From the IMG/VR virus record IMGVR_UViG_3300029319_000278, positions 1 through 31,688 of that record: a stretch of DNA of 31,688 bases. One strand, written 5' to 3'. The translations under genes were made by a program, and so were the position numbers. Of the stretch, positions 1 to 9,718 are shown piece by piece; the first letter of the stretch is position 1, and the number at the start of each line of letters is the position of its first letter. The stretch comes from a virus. The notes under the pieces were generated by a model. The model did no database searches and was not told the origin of the DNA. It saw only the letters and a program-made list of their open reading frames with translations.

Positions 1-101
1 GGCTATGAGTTCACCCCTGAATCAAGGGTAGGGCTATGCAACCACGATAATATTGTGGGTTATACTCTGGTAGATGGTGAGGAGATACTTGCTGTTGGTG
101 G
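1..101. repeat. Terminal redundancy, left copy
   Basis: Bases 1-101 match 31588-31688 with a single difference: C at 3, T at 31590. The repeat lies inside one reading frame that continues across the junction, so it marks a circular or circularly permuted genome read past its closing point. The mismatch is synonymous (GGC/GGT, glycine). Whether the redundancy is an assembly overlap or a physical end cannot be told from the sequence. Confidence 0.95.
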
Positions 102-372
102 TGCGCACGTTATGTGGTTTGGGGTTGGTGAGCTTTGGGTTTTGGTGTCTCCAGAGGCAAAGCGCAGGGCTGCGCCATTTGCGCGTTATACAAAAGGTGT
201 AGTTGATACTATATTTGAAGAACACAAACTACGCAGGATGCAAGCAAGCGTTCATGTCAAAGATCATCCAGCTATAAGATTTGCTGAATGGCTTGGCCTA
301 GAGCATGAGGGGATCATGCGTAAATATGGTGTACGCGGTGAGGACTATATTAGAATGGCAAGGGTAACGTAA
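1..372 (+). CDS. gp13-like internal virion protein (GNAT fold), C-terminal part
   Basis: This is the C-terminal part of a gene whose start is at 31537 on the other side of the circle junction; the joined product is 140 aa. The frame is open from base 1 and stops at 370-372. The pattern (ELWVLVSP, then a helix, then VHVKDHPAIRFAEWLGLEHEG, then YIRMARV at the C-terminus) is that of the GNAT acetyltransferase fold, as in the DUF2833/T7 gp13 family found beside internal virion genes. In T7, gp13 is an assembly or internal virion protein and enzymatic activity is not established. Position between tail tubular B and gp14-like genes supports the call. A GTG at 55 is an internal codon rather than the start. 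The next gene overlaps the stop by one base (TAATG). Confidence 0.85.
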   Translation, partial: GYEFTPESRVGLCNHDNIVGYTLVDGEEILAVGGAHVMWFGVGELWVLVSPEAKRRAAPFARYTKGVVDTIFEEHKLRRMQASVHVKDHPAIRFAEWLGLEHEGIMRKYGVRGEDYIRMARVT

Positions 373-899
373 TGTCAGAAGTTGCGGCGGCTGTAAGTGT
401 AGCGCAAGGTGTTTTAGGTTTCAAAGGCAATCGTGCTTTAGCGCGTCAGGCTAAGCAACTTGGTGAGTACCAACAAGCGGTTACTAAAAACGAAGCAGAG
501 GTTTTGGCGCGTCGTCGCACAGATCAAGAGATAGCAGTTAGGTCACAAGCCGAGCGTCTAAAAGGAATACAAAGAGTTGCCACAGCAAAATCTGGTGTGC
601 AGATGTCTGGCAGCGCTTTGCAAGCGTTAGCTGACACATATTTTAGCACAGAACGTGATGCGCAGCGTATCCAGTATGCTGGTTCTCTTGAGCAAACGAT
701 GGCTGCATCTCAAGCTGCTATGGCAAAAATAGAAGGCCAAAGCCGCGCTGCTGCTTTCAACATGCAGGCTGTTAGCAGTCTTCTTTCTGCTGCTGGTGGT
801 TATGCTTCTTCACAACAGCAAAATCAAATACTGGGCCAGCAAAATGCTGCCTTTGAACTTAGACAGCAAGATTACCAGCGTCGGTTGGAGACAGGATAA
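372..899 (+). CDS. Internal virion protein B-like (T7 gp14-like) ejection protein
   Basis: The 175-aa product has a hydrophobic Ala/Gly/Val N-terminus (about residues 3-17), then a long predicted helix rich in Gln, Ala and Arg, and a second small hydrophobic Ala/Ser stretch around 132-146. This size, composition and place between a gp13-like gene and two very large virion genes is typical of T7 gp14-type proteins, which leave the capsid first at infection and form the outer-membrane part of the ejection channel. The start overlaps the upstream stop (TAATG) and the stop overlaps the next ATG in the same way, so translation is probably coupled. Assignment is by gene order and composition, not by a diagnostic motif. 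Confidence 0.75.
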   Translation: MSEVAAAVSVAQGVLGFKGNRALARQAKQLGEYQQAVTKNEAEVLARRRTDQEIAVRSQAERLKGIQRVATAKSGVQMSGSALQALADTYFSTERDAQRIQYAGSLEQTMAASQAAMAKIEGQSRAAAFNMQAVSSLLSAAGGYASSQQQNQILGQQNAAFELRQQDYQRRLETG

Positions 900-3448
900 T
901 GCCAAAGGTACCATTGTATAATCAGGGAGGGGCGTCACCAGTTGAGCTTGCCGCAGGACGTTTGGGGGCTAGACCAAATGAAGCTGCTTTAGCAGCGCCT
1001 GCAAGGGCTTTGACTCAACTAGGAGAGACTATCGGCAGAACTGGCAGATCTGTTTCAGAAGGAGAGATGCGTGTTCAGCAAAGCAAACTGAGATTTGAAG
1101 AGGAAAAGGCAAGGATTGATTTCAACTTTCAAAAAGCAGAGCAAGACCAAGCTGACCGGATTTACCTAAAAACTTTGGATAGAAACACTAGGGAGACTTT
1201 AATCCCGAAGTTGCTTGAAGACACCAGCCCAAATGCAACTGCTGCTAAAAACAAGTTTTCGGCAGAAGGTGTGAAAATCCTAGATAATATTAGGGGGCAG
1301 CAGCTACGACCAAGCCTAGAGGCTGCCGCGTTGCAAACAGCAGAAAACGCCATTCTGTCTGTGTCTCTTCAGGCACAAGAAAAAGGTTTCAAAACACAGC
1401 TTAAAGCAGCGAATGATTCTGATAATGAGTCTCTTGAAATTGCAAAGAATCAGTTGTCTCAGTTTCCTCAAGGCAGCCCAGAACACGACTTAGCCAAGAA
1501 AACAGCAGCAGATATTTTTCAGTCGGCTACTAATGAAAACAGGCTTGGATCACTTAAGTTTAATCCACGCACTTTTGACAATGAAGTTTTTATTGCGTCT
1601 ACAAATTTAAGTATTTCAAAGGCTGAACAAGAAAACGATCTTGCTGCGCTAGATCAAATTTTAGTGGATGTAAAAGAAAATAAAGGTCTTGGTGTAAGCA
1701 AGCAAACAGAAGCTGCAAGTGTTGTAAGGGCCACTAAGAAGCGCGTGCAAACAAGCATCTTTGAAGGCACTAGAGAGACACTAATGGAAGCAAGCCTTTC
1801 GTCCTCAGAGGCTTCACAGATATCAGATTTATTAGACGCTGGTGAGGATGTTGTCTTTGAAAGAGCAACAGGTTCTGAAATTAATTTGCCAATAAATGAT
1901 ATGACAGTTTCAGCGCGTAAGACTCTGCAAGCTGATCTGGAGAGACTTTCTAAAGATGCGCAACAGGGAGTGCGTGATGATCTGTCGGCAGATATTTCAG
2001 ACGCCTTTGGCACTGGTGACTCAGCAGGGGCAGTCGCAAAAATAACATCTCTTGCTGCTGATCCAAGTGTTGAAAACGAAGACCTTGAGGCAGCAATATT
2101 AGCTACAGCGAATGAGCTACTTGCTGAAAGCCAAGCTGCTTTTGATGAAGGTAATTTTGACACCGCAGATTTGCATGCCAACGCAGCACAGAAGTTGGTC
2201 GGCTCTGCCTTTGGTGATATTGGTGAGTTGCGTCAACGCACTGGTGCCGTTGGTAAGCAAGCAAACACAATATTCTCATCGGCAAGTGGCATCAAAGCTA
2301 AAGGCGTGGATGAGCGTGGCGAAGTTGCAGAAGTTGATATTGCTGTGTCTCAGATCGAAGCTGGAATTTTTGATGTTGTAGGCACAGAAACTAAACCCGA
2401 TGTTCAAAAAAAGGCGTTGATTAACGCTCTCTCTGGCAAAACACCTGCGCAACAATTTAAAGTTCTTGCCAACAACAACCTTACTTTTGGCCCTCTCAAA
2501 GGTTCTTTGATTGGCGCAGCTACAGAGGGTTTGAGTGCGACCTACAATGAAGAGACTATTACCAAAGCGCTTGAAACATACAGATTAGCCAAGCCATTTG
2601 GCGATGCGGTAGTAAATAATCACACTGACGAAACGACAAGGGCTTTTTTTGAATCAATCATAGCTTTACAAAATTTTGGCACCGAAACATCTGATGCGAT
2701 TAGACAGGTGAATCTATCTTCACAAACTGAAATAGATGTTAACGCTAGGTACAGCACCGTAAAAGCTGCGGTTGATGGGATACAAGATAAAAGCGTAACA
2801 ACAATTTTTGGTTTTAATTTTTCAGGTCAGCGTGTCGAAAATCGAGTGTATCTGCAAGAAAACATTGAAAGGGTATCTAAAATATACATCGGCTTAGGGA
2901 CTTTGTCGGCAGAGGATGCTGTTGAGAAAGCGGCGGCAGATGTTCTTTCGACGCATTTAAATCTGCGCGGCATCTTGACGCCAAAGTCTCCATCCTTTCC
3001 AAAAGAGATTGAAAAGATGGTTGACCTAGCGGCTGAAGACTTTATCAAACAAAATCCAACTTTTGATTTAGATGAAATATCTCTGTTCCCAGCGCCTGGG
3101 CGTGTTGATGAATACTTTGTTTTGCAGAATGGTGTGGTTGCTACTGGTGCAGAGGTCAATGTTTATACACTCGAGGACTTGCAAGCGCTTCTTGAGCAAG
3201 AAAAAGATGCAGATGATGCAGAGCTTATCGAAGACTTTATGAAAGCAAGGGGTCTTACAGAGCCGCAACAAATCAGAGATGAAATACAAGAATTGAACAG
3301 AGAAGCAAGTGAGCTAACTGGCATAAATCTAAGTCGGATTCGACAAGAGCAAGGCGATGAGGCTGCTGCTTCAGCTATCGCAGAGCGTGTTTCTAAATTA
3401 TCGCGTGCAAAACAGCTACAAGATAAACTTAATGAAATGCAAGAGTAA
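899..3448 (+). CDS. Large internal virion protein C-like (T7 gp15-like)
   Basis: The 849-aa product is almost entirely predicted helix, rich in Ala, Glu, Lys and Gln with coiled-coil stretches, and has no signal peptide or membrane segment. It is the first of two very large proteins following the gp14-like gene, the position of T7 gp15, which forms the periplasmic tube of the DNA ejection machine. T7 gp15 is about 750 aa, so the length is comparable. The C-terminal 80 residues (about 765-849) are strongly charged and coiled-coil-like. The start is the TAATG overlap with the previous gene. I see no enzymatic motif. Function is inferred from order and size. Confidence 0.75.
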   Translation: MPKVPLYNQGGASPVELAAGRLGARPNEAALAAPARALTQLGETIGRTGRSVSEGEMRVQQSKLRFEEEKARIDFNFQKAEQDQADRIYLKTLDRNTRETLIPKLLEDTSPNATAAKNKFSAEGVKILDNIRGQQLRPSLEAAALQTAENAILSVSLQAQEKGFKTQLKAANDSDNESLEIAKNQLSQFPQGSPEHDLAKKTAADIFQSATNENRLGSLKFNPRTFDNEVFIASTNLSISKAEQENDLAALDQILVDVKENKGLGVSKQTEAASVVRATKKRVQTSIFEGTRETLMEASLSSSEASQISDLLDAGEDVVFERATGSEINLPINDMTVSARKTLQADLERLSKDAQQGVRDDLSADISDAFGTGDSAGAVAKITSLAADPSVENEDLEAAILATANELLAESQAAFDEGNFDTADLHANAAQKLVGSAFGDIGELRQRTGAVGKQANTIFSSASGIKAKGVDERGEVAEVDIAVSQIEAGIFDVVGTETKPDVQKKALINALSGKTPAQQFKVLANNNLTFGPLKGSLIGAATEGLSATYNEETITKALETYRLAKPFGDAVVNNHTDETTRAFFESIIALQNFGTETSDAIRQVNLSSQTEIDVNARYSTVKAAVDGIQDKSVTTIFGFNFSGQRVENRVYLQENIERVSKIYIGLGTLSAEDAVEKAAADVLSTHLNLRGILTPKSPSFPKEIEKMVDLAAEDFIKQNPTFDLDEISLFPAPGRVDEYFVLQNGVVATGAEVNVYTLEDLQALLEQEKDADDAELIEDFMKARGLTEPQQIRDEIQELNREASELTGINLSRIRQEQGDEAAASAIAERVSKLSRAKQLQDKLNEMQE

Positions 3449-3450
3449 GA

Positions 3451-6400
3451 ATGGCGCTTGATCCTGACAAAATTCAGATACGCAGACCGTTCAGCCTGCT
3501 GGAACAGCAAGAGGCCGAGCGTTTGTATGAAGAAGACAGGGCAAAAGTTACTTTTGGACAGGCCGTAGACGCTGCTTTCGCAGAAGAAAATACCATGTCT
3601 TGGTTGTTTAATGGCTTGCCAGACTATGAGCCAGACCCAGATTTCCGTTTGACACCTGAAAATCTTGCAGAGCTTACAGAAGGCATCCCTGAAGACCGTC
3701 GCGGGTTCATAACTGAGGCAGTCAGCCTGCCACATGCGCAGAAACTGCGTGAAAGAGCGCTTGCGTCTCTTAAAAATCAAGAAACTTTGACAAAATACGG
3801 CTGGGGTGGCGTTGGTTTGCAGGTTGCGGCTGCAACTTTGGATGTGCCAGCAATTGCTGCAACAGTTTTTACCGAAGGCGCTCTTGCGCCTTTTATATGG
3901 GGTGGCAAGGCAACCAGATTGGCTAGGACATTCCGTGCTGCTGCATCAAGCGGTGCGTCTGCGGCTGCTATTGAGTCCTATCTAGTTTCTCAAAACGCCA
4001 TGAAAGATCCGTATGACATTTTGTACGCTGCTGCTGGTGGTTTTGTACTTGGCGGCGCTACAGACAGCGTGTTTGGCGCAATATCACGCAAGCGATATCG
4101 TGATGCTGGCTTGAAGATAATGAACGACGTTGATAACGCACAGGCAGCAGACGTAAACACAGCAATGATTGATCGCGGCATAGATACTGGCGTTGGCGCT
4201 GCGGAAAACCCTGCTTCTAGGCCTATGCAGGACTTTGATATCCGTCGCGGCACTCAAGAATTGATTGATGAAACAGACGCAGAGCCTATGGCTTTTTTAG
4301 GTTCCATTAGGTTTGATATGGTTGGTCAGTTGAAGAATAGCGGTATTGGGTTAACGCGGCGTGTTGCATCGTTTCTTGGTGAGGATGCTGTTCAACCAGG
4401 AGAAATCACTGCCGATCTAATGAAAACTGTTGGCACTAAGCGTGTCACAAACAAGTTTTATAAAACGTATGATCGCACATATAACGAATGGGCCAAGGGC
4501 AGCGGTATTGGAATCCATAAAAGAACATTTGATTCGAGACGTTCAGAGTTTGGCAGGCTTGTTTCAGATGAAATAGAAGAGCCAGGATCATCGACTAATC
4601 CGCATATTATAGAAGCTGCAAACAATGTCCGCGCTCTTTTCAGAGACATGCTGGAAGAGGCAAAGCGCTCTGGTGTGAAGGGTTTCGACAGCATACCAGA
4701 AAACCCAAAGTATTTTAGTCATCTTTGGGACGGTCACAGATACCTTCAGGCAAAAAAAGACTTTGGCAAAAAACTGCCAGAGCTTTTGAAAAAGTCATTG
4801 CTCACAGCCAATCGCACTCTTGAAGAAGATATGGCAGATGCGATTGCCAACGGCATGGTCAAGAAGATTATCAAACGTGAAATTGGCATGGATGCTGGGC
4901 TGGCAAGAATGTTCAGCACATCAAACAAAGAAGCGTTGCGTGACATTTTGTTGGAAGAGGAGATCGTTACAGAAGCGCAAGCAGACAGGATTATTGACCA
5001 GCTTGACTTTGATAGAGAGGGCGTAAGCCCTAGAGCCAGACGCAGGCTTGAGTTCGATCTTAGCGCTTCTGTAGAGCAAAACGGCAAAACTCTACACATC
5101 AAAGACCTGATGGAACGAGACACTGAGGCTGTCGTAAATGCCTATGTGAATCAAATGCAGGGCAGAATTGCCTTGGCTAAAAAAGGCATAGAGTCAGACG
5201 CTGACTTTGAAAAAATCAAGAAAGACATCATTGCGGCTGGTGAAGAGTTAAATCTTGAGGATCAGGCGGCAAGAGACATTCAAAAGCTAGATGTTTTGTA
5301 TGCGTTGATTGCAGGACGCACATCGCCTCTGATTGCAAACCCAAGCGCAAATGCAAACAGACTGATAAGACTATTGATGGACTACAGCTTCATCAGGGTT
5401 ATGAACCAAGTTGGTTTTGCTCAGATTGCAGAACTTGGCAACGCTGTGTCCATTGATGGCACGACAGCTTTGTTACGGGTTATTCCAGAGTGGAGAGCGA
5501 TGGTCGCAAGAACTGCAAACGGAGAACTTGAAGACAGAGTTTCGCGTGAATTAGAGGCTTTTGTTGCGCCTGGTGTTGATAGAAACATCAACGCGGCACT
5601 CAATAAGTACAGTTATGAAGATATGTATGGCCTAGGCAAGGGTGACACCATCGACAGAGCTATCGGTGTGATGCAGCCCCTCAAGCGTCTTACTGCCGAT
5701 ATTTCAGGTCTAGCTGGTATTACCGCTCTGTTTGAGCGTACCGCAGCAAAAATTGCAGCGCAGTCTTTAGTTGATTTGGCGTCTGGTGTCAGAAAGGCAC
5801 GCATGAAGCGACTTGGCAATAGCACTCTTGACCAAGATATAGCAAGGCGACTCAAGAGTTTTGGTTTAGATGAGGAAATGTGGCCGCGTGTTGTAAACCA
5901 AATCAAAAAACACACGATCACTGTGCCGTCTATGTTCTCTCGTAGGCGCAAGCTCAAGGCCATCAATATGGACGCTTGGGACGATATAGATGCCAGAGAT
6001 GCTTTGACGTATGGCATCGCAAGATGGACTAGGCAATCCATCCAACAGAATGATGTAGGAAATCTTAATATTCATATGACAGGCACGATGGGTAAGGTTT
6101 TGACCCAGTTTAGAGCCTTTATGTTGGTGTCTCATGCCAAACAGTTTTTGCACAATATTGAACGCCGAGACTTTGCTGCATTTTCGTCTATGATGTGGTC
6201 ACTGTTTTACGGTGGCAACGCATATATTTTGCAGACCCATGTCAACGCACAGGGTAGAGAAGATAAAGAAAAGTTTTTAGAGGAAAGTTTATCAGCAACT
6301 GAGATTGCCAAGGCTGCTTTTGTAAGAAGTTCTTGGGCATCTTTGCTGCCTGGAGCGCTTGACACAGCTTTGTTTGTTGCTGGACAAGACCCCTTCTTTG

Positions 6401-6651
6401 GTTACAAAAGATCAACAGGTCTTGCTTCAAACCTTGTAACAGGCAATCCTGTGTTCGATTTGATAGACACTACACAAAGCGTTGTGCGCGGTGGTTCGCG
6501 TGCTTTGTTCAACGAAGAATATCAATGGTCACGCGGTCAACAACGTGCGTTGAACTCTTTGTTGCCGTTTCAGAATGCTATTGGTATCAAAAATGTTTTG
6601 AATACAATGATGGATGGTTTACCAGAAAGCTCAAGGGTGACTGAACAGTAA
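3451..6651 (+). CDS. Large internal virion protein D-like (T7 gp16-like)
   Basis: The 1066-aa product is the last and largest of the internal virion block, as T7 gp16 is (1318 aa). Small-residue-rich hydrophobic stretches at about 118-150 and 190-212 could insert in the host inner membrane, as gp16 does during DNA ejection. The region around 640-680 is also rather hydrophobic. Unlike T7 gp16, I see no N-terminal lytic transglycosylase motif, so cell-wall opening would need another protein. The C-terminus (about 995-1066) has a short conserved-looking ending before the stop. The gene starts two bases after the previous stop. Function is inferred from order, size and membrane-like stretches. 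Confidence 0.75.
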   Translation: MALDPDKIQIRRPFSLLEQQEAERLYEEDRAKVTFGQAVDAAFAEENTMSWLFNGLPDYEPDPDFRLTPENLAELTEGIPEDRRGFITEAVSLPHAQKLRERALASLKNQETLTKYGWGGVGLQVAAATLDVPAIAATVFTEGALAPFIWGGKATRLARTFRAAASSGASAAAIESYLVSQNAMKDPYDILYAAAGGFVLGGATDSVFGAISRKRYRDAGLKIMNDVDNAQAADVNTAMIDRGIDTGVGAAENPASRPMQDFDIRRGTQELIDETDAEPMAFLGSIRFDMVGQLKNSGIGLTRRVASFLGEDAVQPGEITADLMKTVGTKRVTNKFYKTYDRTYNEWAKGSGIGIHKRTFDSRRSEFGRLVSDEIEEPGSSTNPHIIEAANNVRALFRDMLEEAKRSGVKGFDSIPENPKYFSHLWDGHRYLQAKKDFGKKLPELLKKSLLTANRTLEEDMADAIANGMVKKIIKREIGMDAGLARMFSTSNKEALRDILLEEEIVTEAQADRIIDQLDFDREGVSPRARRRLEFDLSASVEQNGKTLHIKDLMERDTEAVVNAYVNQMQGRIALAKKGIESDADFEKIKKDIIAAGEELNLEDQAARDIQKLDVLYALIAGRTSPLIANPSANANRLIRLLMDYSFIRVMNQVGFAQIAELGNAVSIDGTTALLRVIPEWRAMVARTANGELEDRVSRELEAFVAPGVDRNINAALNKYSYEDMYGLGKGDTIDRAIGVMQPLKRLTADISGLAGITALFERTAAKIAAQSLVDLASGVRKARMKRLGNSTLDQDIARRLKSFGLDEEMWPRVVNQIKKHTITVPSMFSRRRKLKAINMDAWDDIDARDALTYGIARWTRQSIQQNDVGNLNIHMTGTMGKVLTQFRAFMLVSHAKQFLHNIERRDFAAFSSMMWSLFYGGNAYILQTHVNAQGREDKEKFLEESLSATEIAKAAFVRSSWASLLPGALDTALFVAGQDPFFGYKRSTGLASNLVTGNPVFDLIDTTQSVVRGGSRALFNEEYQWSRGQQRALNSLLPFQNAIGIKNVLNTMMDGLPESSRVTEQ

Positions 6652-6652
6652 G

Positions 6653-6676
6653 AATGCGTTATAAAGCATTAAGGAG
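6653..6676 (+). promoter_or_regulatory. Small dyad with TATAAA plus strong RBS before tail fibre gene
   Basis: AATGC (6653-6657) and GCATT (6666-6670) form a perfect 5-bp dyad whose 8-base loop contains TATAAA (6660-6665), a possible -10 box. It is followed at once by AAGGAG (6671-6676), a near-consensus ribosome binding site six bases before the tail fibre ATG at 6683. I find no convincing -35, so promoter activity is only a possibility; the ribosome binding site is firm. Confidence 0.4.
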
Positions 6677-6682
6677 TAAAAA

Positions 6683-9600
6683 ATGACAGTTAGCAGCACA
6701 ACCAAAAGGAACAGCTACACAGGGAATGGTTCTACCACCACCTTTGCTTACTCCTTCAAGATATTTGACGATGACGATATCACTGTCATCCTGCGCACCA
6801 CAGCAACTGGCACAGAGACTGTGCAGACCAAAACAACGCATTACAGCGTGACGGGTGTTGGTAATTCAAGTGGTGGTAATGTGGTGTTTGGCAGTGCGCC
6901 AACATCTGCGCAAACAGTGGTGCTGCTACGCCAGACTGCGCAGACACAGGCCACAGATTACACTCCTAACGATCCGTTCCCTGCCGCCTCACATGAGGAT
7001 GCGCTTGATAAGCTAACCCTCATGACACAAGACCAGCAAGACGAGCTTGACCGCTCCATCAAGCTATCTCGCACAAACACCATGACATCGACTGAGTTTA
7101 CAGTCACTGCCACAAACCGCGCTAACAAGATATTTGCTTTTGATAGCAGCGGAGAGCTATCTGTCACGCAAGAGATTGGTACATTTAGAGGTGATTGGGC
7201 TGCAAGCACATCATACGCAGTGCGTGATTTAGTTAAAGACACTAGCACCAATAACATCTTCATTGTGAACGAGGCACATACTAGCTCTGGATCACAGCCG
7301 CTTACCACTAACGCCAACAGTGCTAAGTATGATTTGATTGTAGACGCTGCGGCGGCTACCACAAGCGCGTCAGCAGCGGCCTCATCTGCCACGGCAGCGG
7401 CATCAAGCGCTTCAACAGCCAGCACACAGGCGTCAAATGCGAGTTCAAGCGCCTCAACGGCCTCAACACAGGCATCAAATGCAGCGTCATCTGCCACGGC
7501 GGCAGCTTCATCTGCTACAGCGGCAGCAGCATCAGCCACCTCTGCTGCAACAGCGCTAGATAATTTCGACGATATTTTCTTAGGCGCAAAATCAAGCGAC
7601 CCAAGCACTGACAATGACGGTGATGCTTTAACCACGGGCGACATCTACTTCAATACAAGCAGCAACACACTACGGGTTTTCAACGGATCTTCTTTCCAAG
7701 ATGCCAGTATCAGCACCACTGCTACAACAGCAGAGTTAAACATAATGGACGGGGATACCTCTGCTTCTTCTACCACCGTGGCAGACGCTGACCGCGTGGT
7801 GTTCAACGATGCTGGTACGATGAAGCAAGTGGCAGTCACGGACCTGGCTGCCTACTTTGATGACGAAATCACAGCAATGCCTAACCTTGTCACAACAGGC
7901 GCACTCAACTCTGGCAGCATCACAAGCGGCTTTGGTGCGATAGACAACGGTTCTAGCAATATTACCACCACTGGCGTTGGAACATTCGGCTCACTGGATA
8001 TCAGCGGAGATATAGATGTCGATGGCACCACTAACCTTGATGTTGTGGACATTGACGGTGCTGTAGATATGGCGTCCACATTGCAAGTTGACGGCGCAAT
8101 CACATCATCTGCTGGTGCAACAATCACCACTGCCGACAACACCGCACAGCTTACTCTAAAATCTACAGATGCAGATGCAGGTGTTGGACCTGTTTTAGAA
8201 TTAGTGAGGGACTCTGGAAGCCCTGCTGACTCTGACCTTCTTGGTACGATTAACTTTATAGCTGATGATGATGCTGGCAACGCATCTACATTTGCCAGCA
8301 TTTCAACTCAAATTGGAGATGCTTCTAACGGAACTGAAAGTTGTGGATTACAAATAAAAGCTATGAGTGGTGGCTCTCTTGTTAGTAGAGCGGACTTTTT
8401 AGTATCAGAGACAATTTTTAACAATGGCAGCATAGACTTAGACTTTCGTGTCGAGTCTAACGGCAACGCCAACATGCTGTTTGTTGATGCAGGAAATGAT
8501 AAGGCTGGTATAGGCACTAACTCCCCATCAACGGCTTTAGATGTTGAAGGCGCAGGAGTGCCTTTCTCGATCAACAGTAACAACAGCAATCAATACAAAA
8601 TTCAATTAGAAGACGCTGGAACTGTTAGATCATATTTGGGTGCAAGTTCTACAGCTTCTTTTGTTGTAGCAGATTCTTCAGTTTCTGAAGCCATGCGAAT
8701 TACAAGCGGCGGTTTGGTGGCTATCGGCAATTCTACACCAGACAGTTTTAACGCTAACGCTAGAAACCTTGTTGTTGGCACTGGTTCTGGCTCTAACGGC
8801 ATCAGTATTTTTGCAGGAAACTCATCAGATAGTGCAATATTCTTTGCTGATAACGGCAGCACAGCCACAGGCCAGATAAATTATAAACACGCAGATAATG
8901 CCTTTACGTTTCATACGAATGGTGGAAATGAGCGTATGCGCATTAGTGATGATGATATCTTGTTTGGAACAACATCTACAAGTTTGAGCGATGCTGGAAT
9001 AAAGTTTGCTAACACGTCTGCCACCCACAAGTATGCAGTGTTTACACATACAGCTAGTAGTGCAAATGAATCCTTACTTTACATCAATAGGCAAAGTTCA
9101 GATGGAACTCTTATAGACTTTAGAAAAGCCAACGCAACGTCTGGAACGATTGGTACAATATCGGGAGATATTTTTATAGCAAATGCCGTAGATGTTGGCC
9201 TTTATCTTGAATCAACCACAACTGACCACATTGCACCGTGTGACGCATCAGGTTCAAAAAGAGATGATGCGATTGACTTAGGCGCATCAAGCGCACGTTT
9301 TGATGACGTATTTGCTACTAACGGCACCATACAAACATCAGACGAAAACGAAAAGCAAAACATTGCAGCGCTTACAAGTGCAGAAATAACTGCTGCAAAA
9401 GCAATAAGCAAATTGTTCAAGACATTTAAATGGAAAAGTAAAGTTACAGCTAAAGAAGAAAAAGGTGAAACAGCCCGCACTCACACAGGCGTAATTGCAC
9501 AAGAGGTGCAGACAGCGATGTCTGACGCTGGATTAGATGCGAGCAAGTATGCGTTTTGGTGTAGCGACACTTGGACAAATGATGATGGAAACCAACAGAC

Positions 9601-9706
9601 AAGAATGGGTGTTCGCTATCCTGAATTGTTGGCATTTGTAGGCGCAGCAACAGAACAACGATTGGCAGATATTGAAAAACGTCTAACGGCGTTAGAATCC
9701 AGCTAA
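6683..9706 (+). CDS. Tail fibre protein with T7-type N-terminus and S74 chaperone
   Basis: The 1007-aa protein begins with a T7 gp17-like virion attachment domain (about 1-150). An Ala/Ser/Thr-rich low-complexity helix follows at about 220-290, then the NFDDIFLGAKSSDP segment often seen in phage fibres, then a beta-rich shaft (about 300-870). The C-terminus is a Peptidase_S74 intramolecular chaperone: the dyad Ser886/Lys891 lies in SDENEK with the family's i,i+5 spacing, and autocleavage before Ser886 would release a 122-aa chaperone after trimerisation. The protein should form the trimeric host-recognition fibre. AAGGAG just upstream supports the start. The repetitive DNA at 7342-7560 is a likely place for length variation. 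Confidence 0.9.
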   Translation: MTVSSTTKRNSYTGNGSTTTFAYSFKIFDDDDITVILRTTATGTETVQTKTTHYSVTGVGNSSGGNVVFGSAPTSAQTVVLLRQTAQTQATDYTPNDPFPAASHEDALDKLTLMTQDQQDELDRSIKLSRTNTMTSTEFTVTATNRANKIFAFDSSGELSVTQEIGTFRGDWAASTSYAVRDLVKDTSTNNIFIVNEAHTSSGSQPLTTNANSAKYDLIVDAAAATTSASAAASSATAAASSASTASTQASNASSSASTASTQASNAASSATAAASSATAAAASATSAATALDNFDDIFLGAKSSDPSTDNDGDALTTGDIYFNTSSNTLRVFNGSSFQDASISTTATTAELNIMDGDTSASSTTVADADRVVFNDAGTMKQVAVTDLAAYFDDEITAMPNLVTTGALNSGSITSGFGAIDNGSSNITTTGVGTFGSLDISGDIDVDGTTNLDVVDIDGAVDMASTLQVDGAITSSAGATITTADNTAQLTLKSTDADAGVGPVLELVRDSGSPADSDLLGTINFIADDDAGNASTFASISTQIGDASNGTESCGLQIKAMSGGSLVSRADFLVSETIFNNGSIDLDFRVESNGNANMLFVDAGNDKAGIGTNSPSTALDVEGAGVPFSINSNNSNQYKIQLEDAGTVRSYLGASSTASFVVADSSVSEAMRITSGGLVAIGNSTPDSFNANARNLVVGTGSGSNGISIFAGNSSDSAIFFADNGSTATGQINYKHADNAFTFHTNGGNERMRISDDDILFGTTSTSLSDAGIKFANTSATHKYAVFTHTASSANESLLYINRQSSDGTLIDFRKANATSGTIGTISGDIFIANAVDVGLYLESTTTDHIAPCDASGSKRDDAIDLGASSARFDDVFATNGTIQTSDENEKQNIAALTSAEITAAKAISKLFKTFKWKSKVTAKEEKGETARTHTGVIAQEVQTAMSDAGLDASKYAFWCSDTWTNDDGNQQTRMGVRYPELLAFVGAATEQRLADIEKRLTALESS

Positions 9707-9718
9707 AAGGAGTAAACG

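Noticed and set aside
1654-2181. 175-codon - strand open frame opposite the gp15-like gene
   Set aside because: Fully inside a well supported + strand gene, Ser/Ala-rich and without a ribosome binding site or neighbours.
3163-3780. 205-codon - strand open frame across the gp15/gp16-like junction
   Set aside because: Antisense to two genes; low-complexity Ser/Cys-rich product typical of a shadow frame.
6958-7644. 228-codon - strand open frame opposite the tail fibre gene
   Set aside because: It lies antisense to the low-complexity fibre region; Ala/Ser/Val-rich composition is a by-product of the repeats on the other strand.
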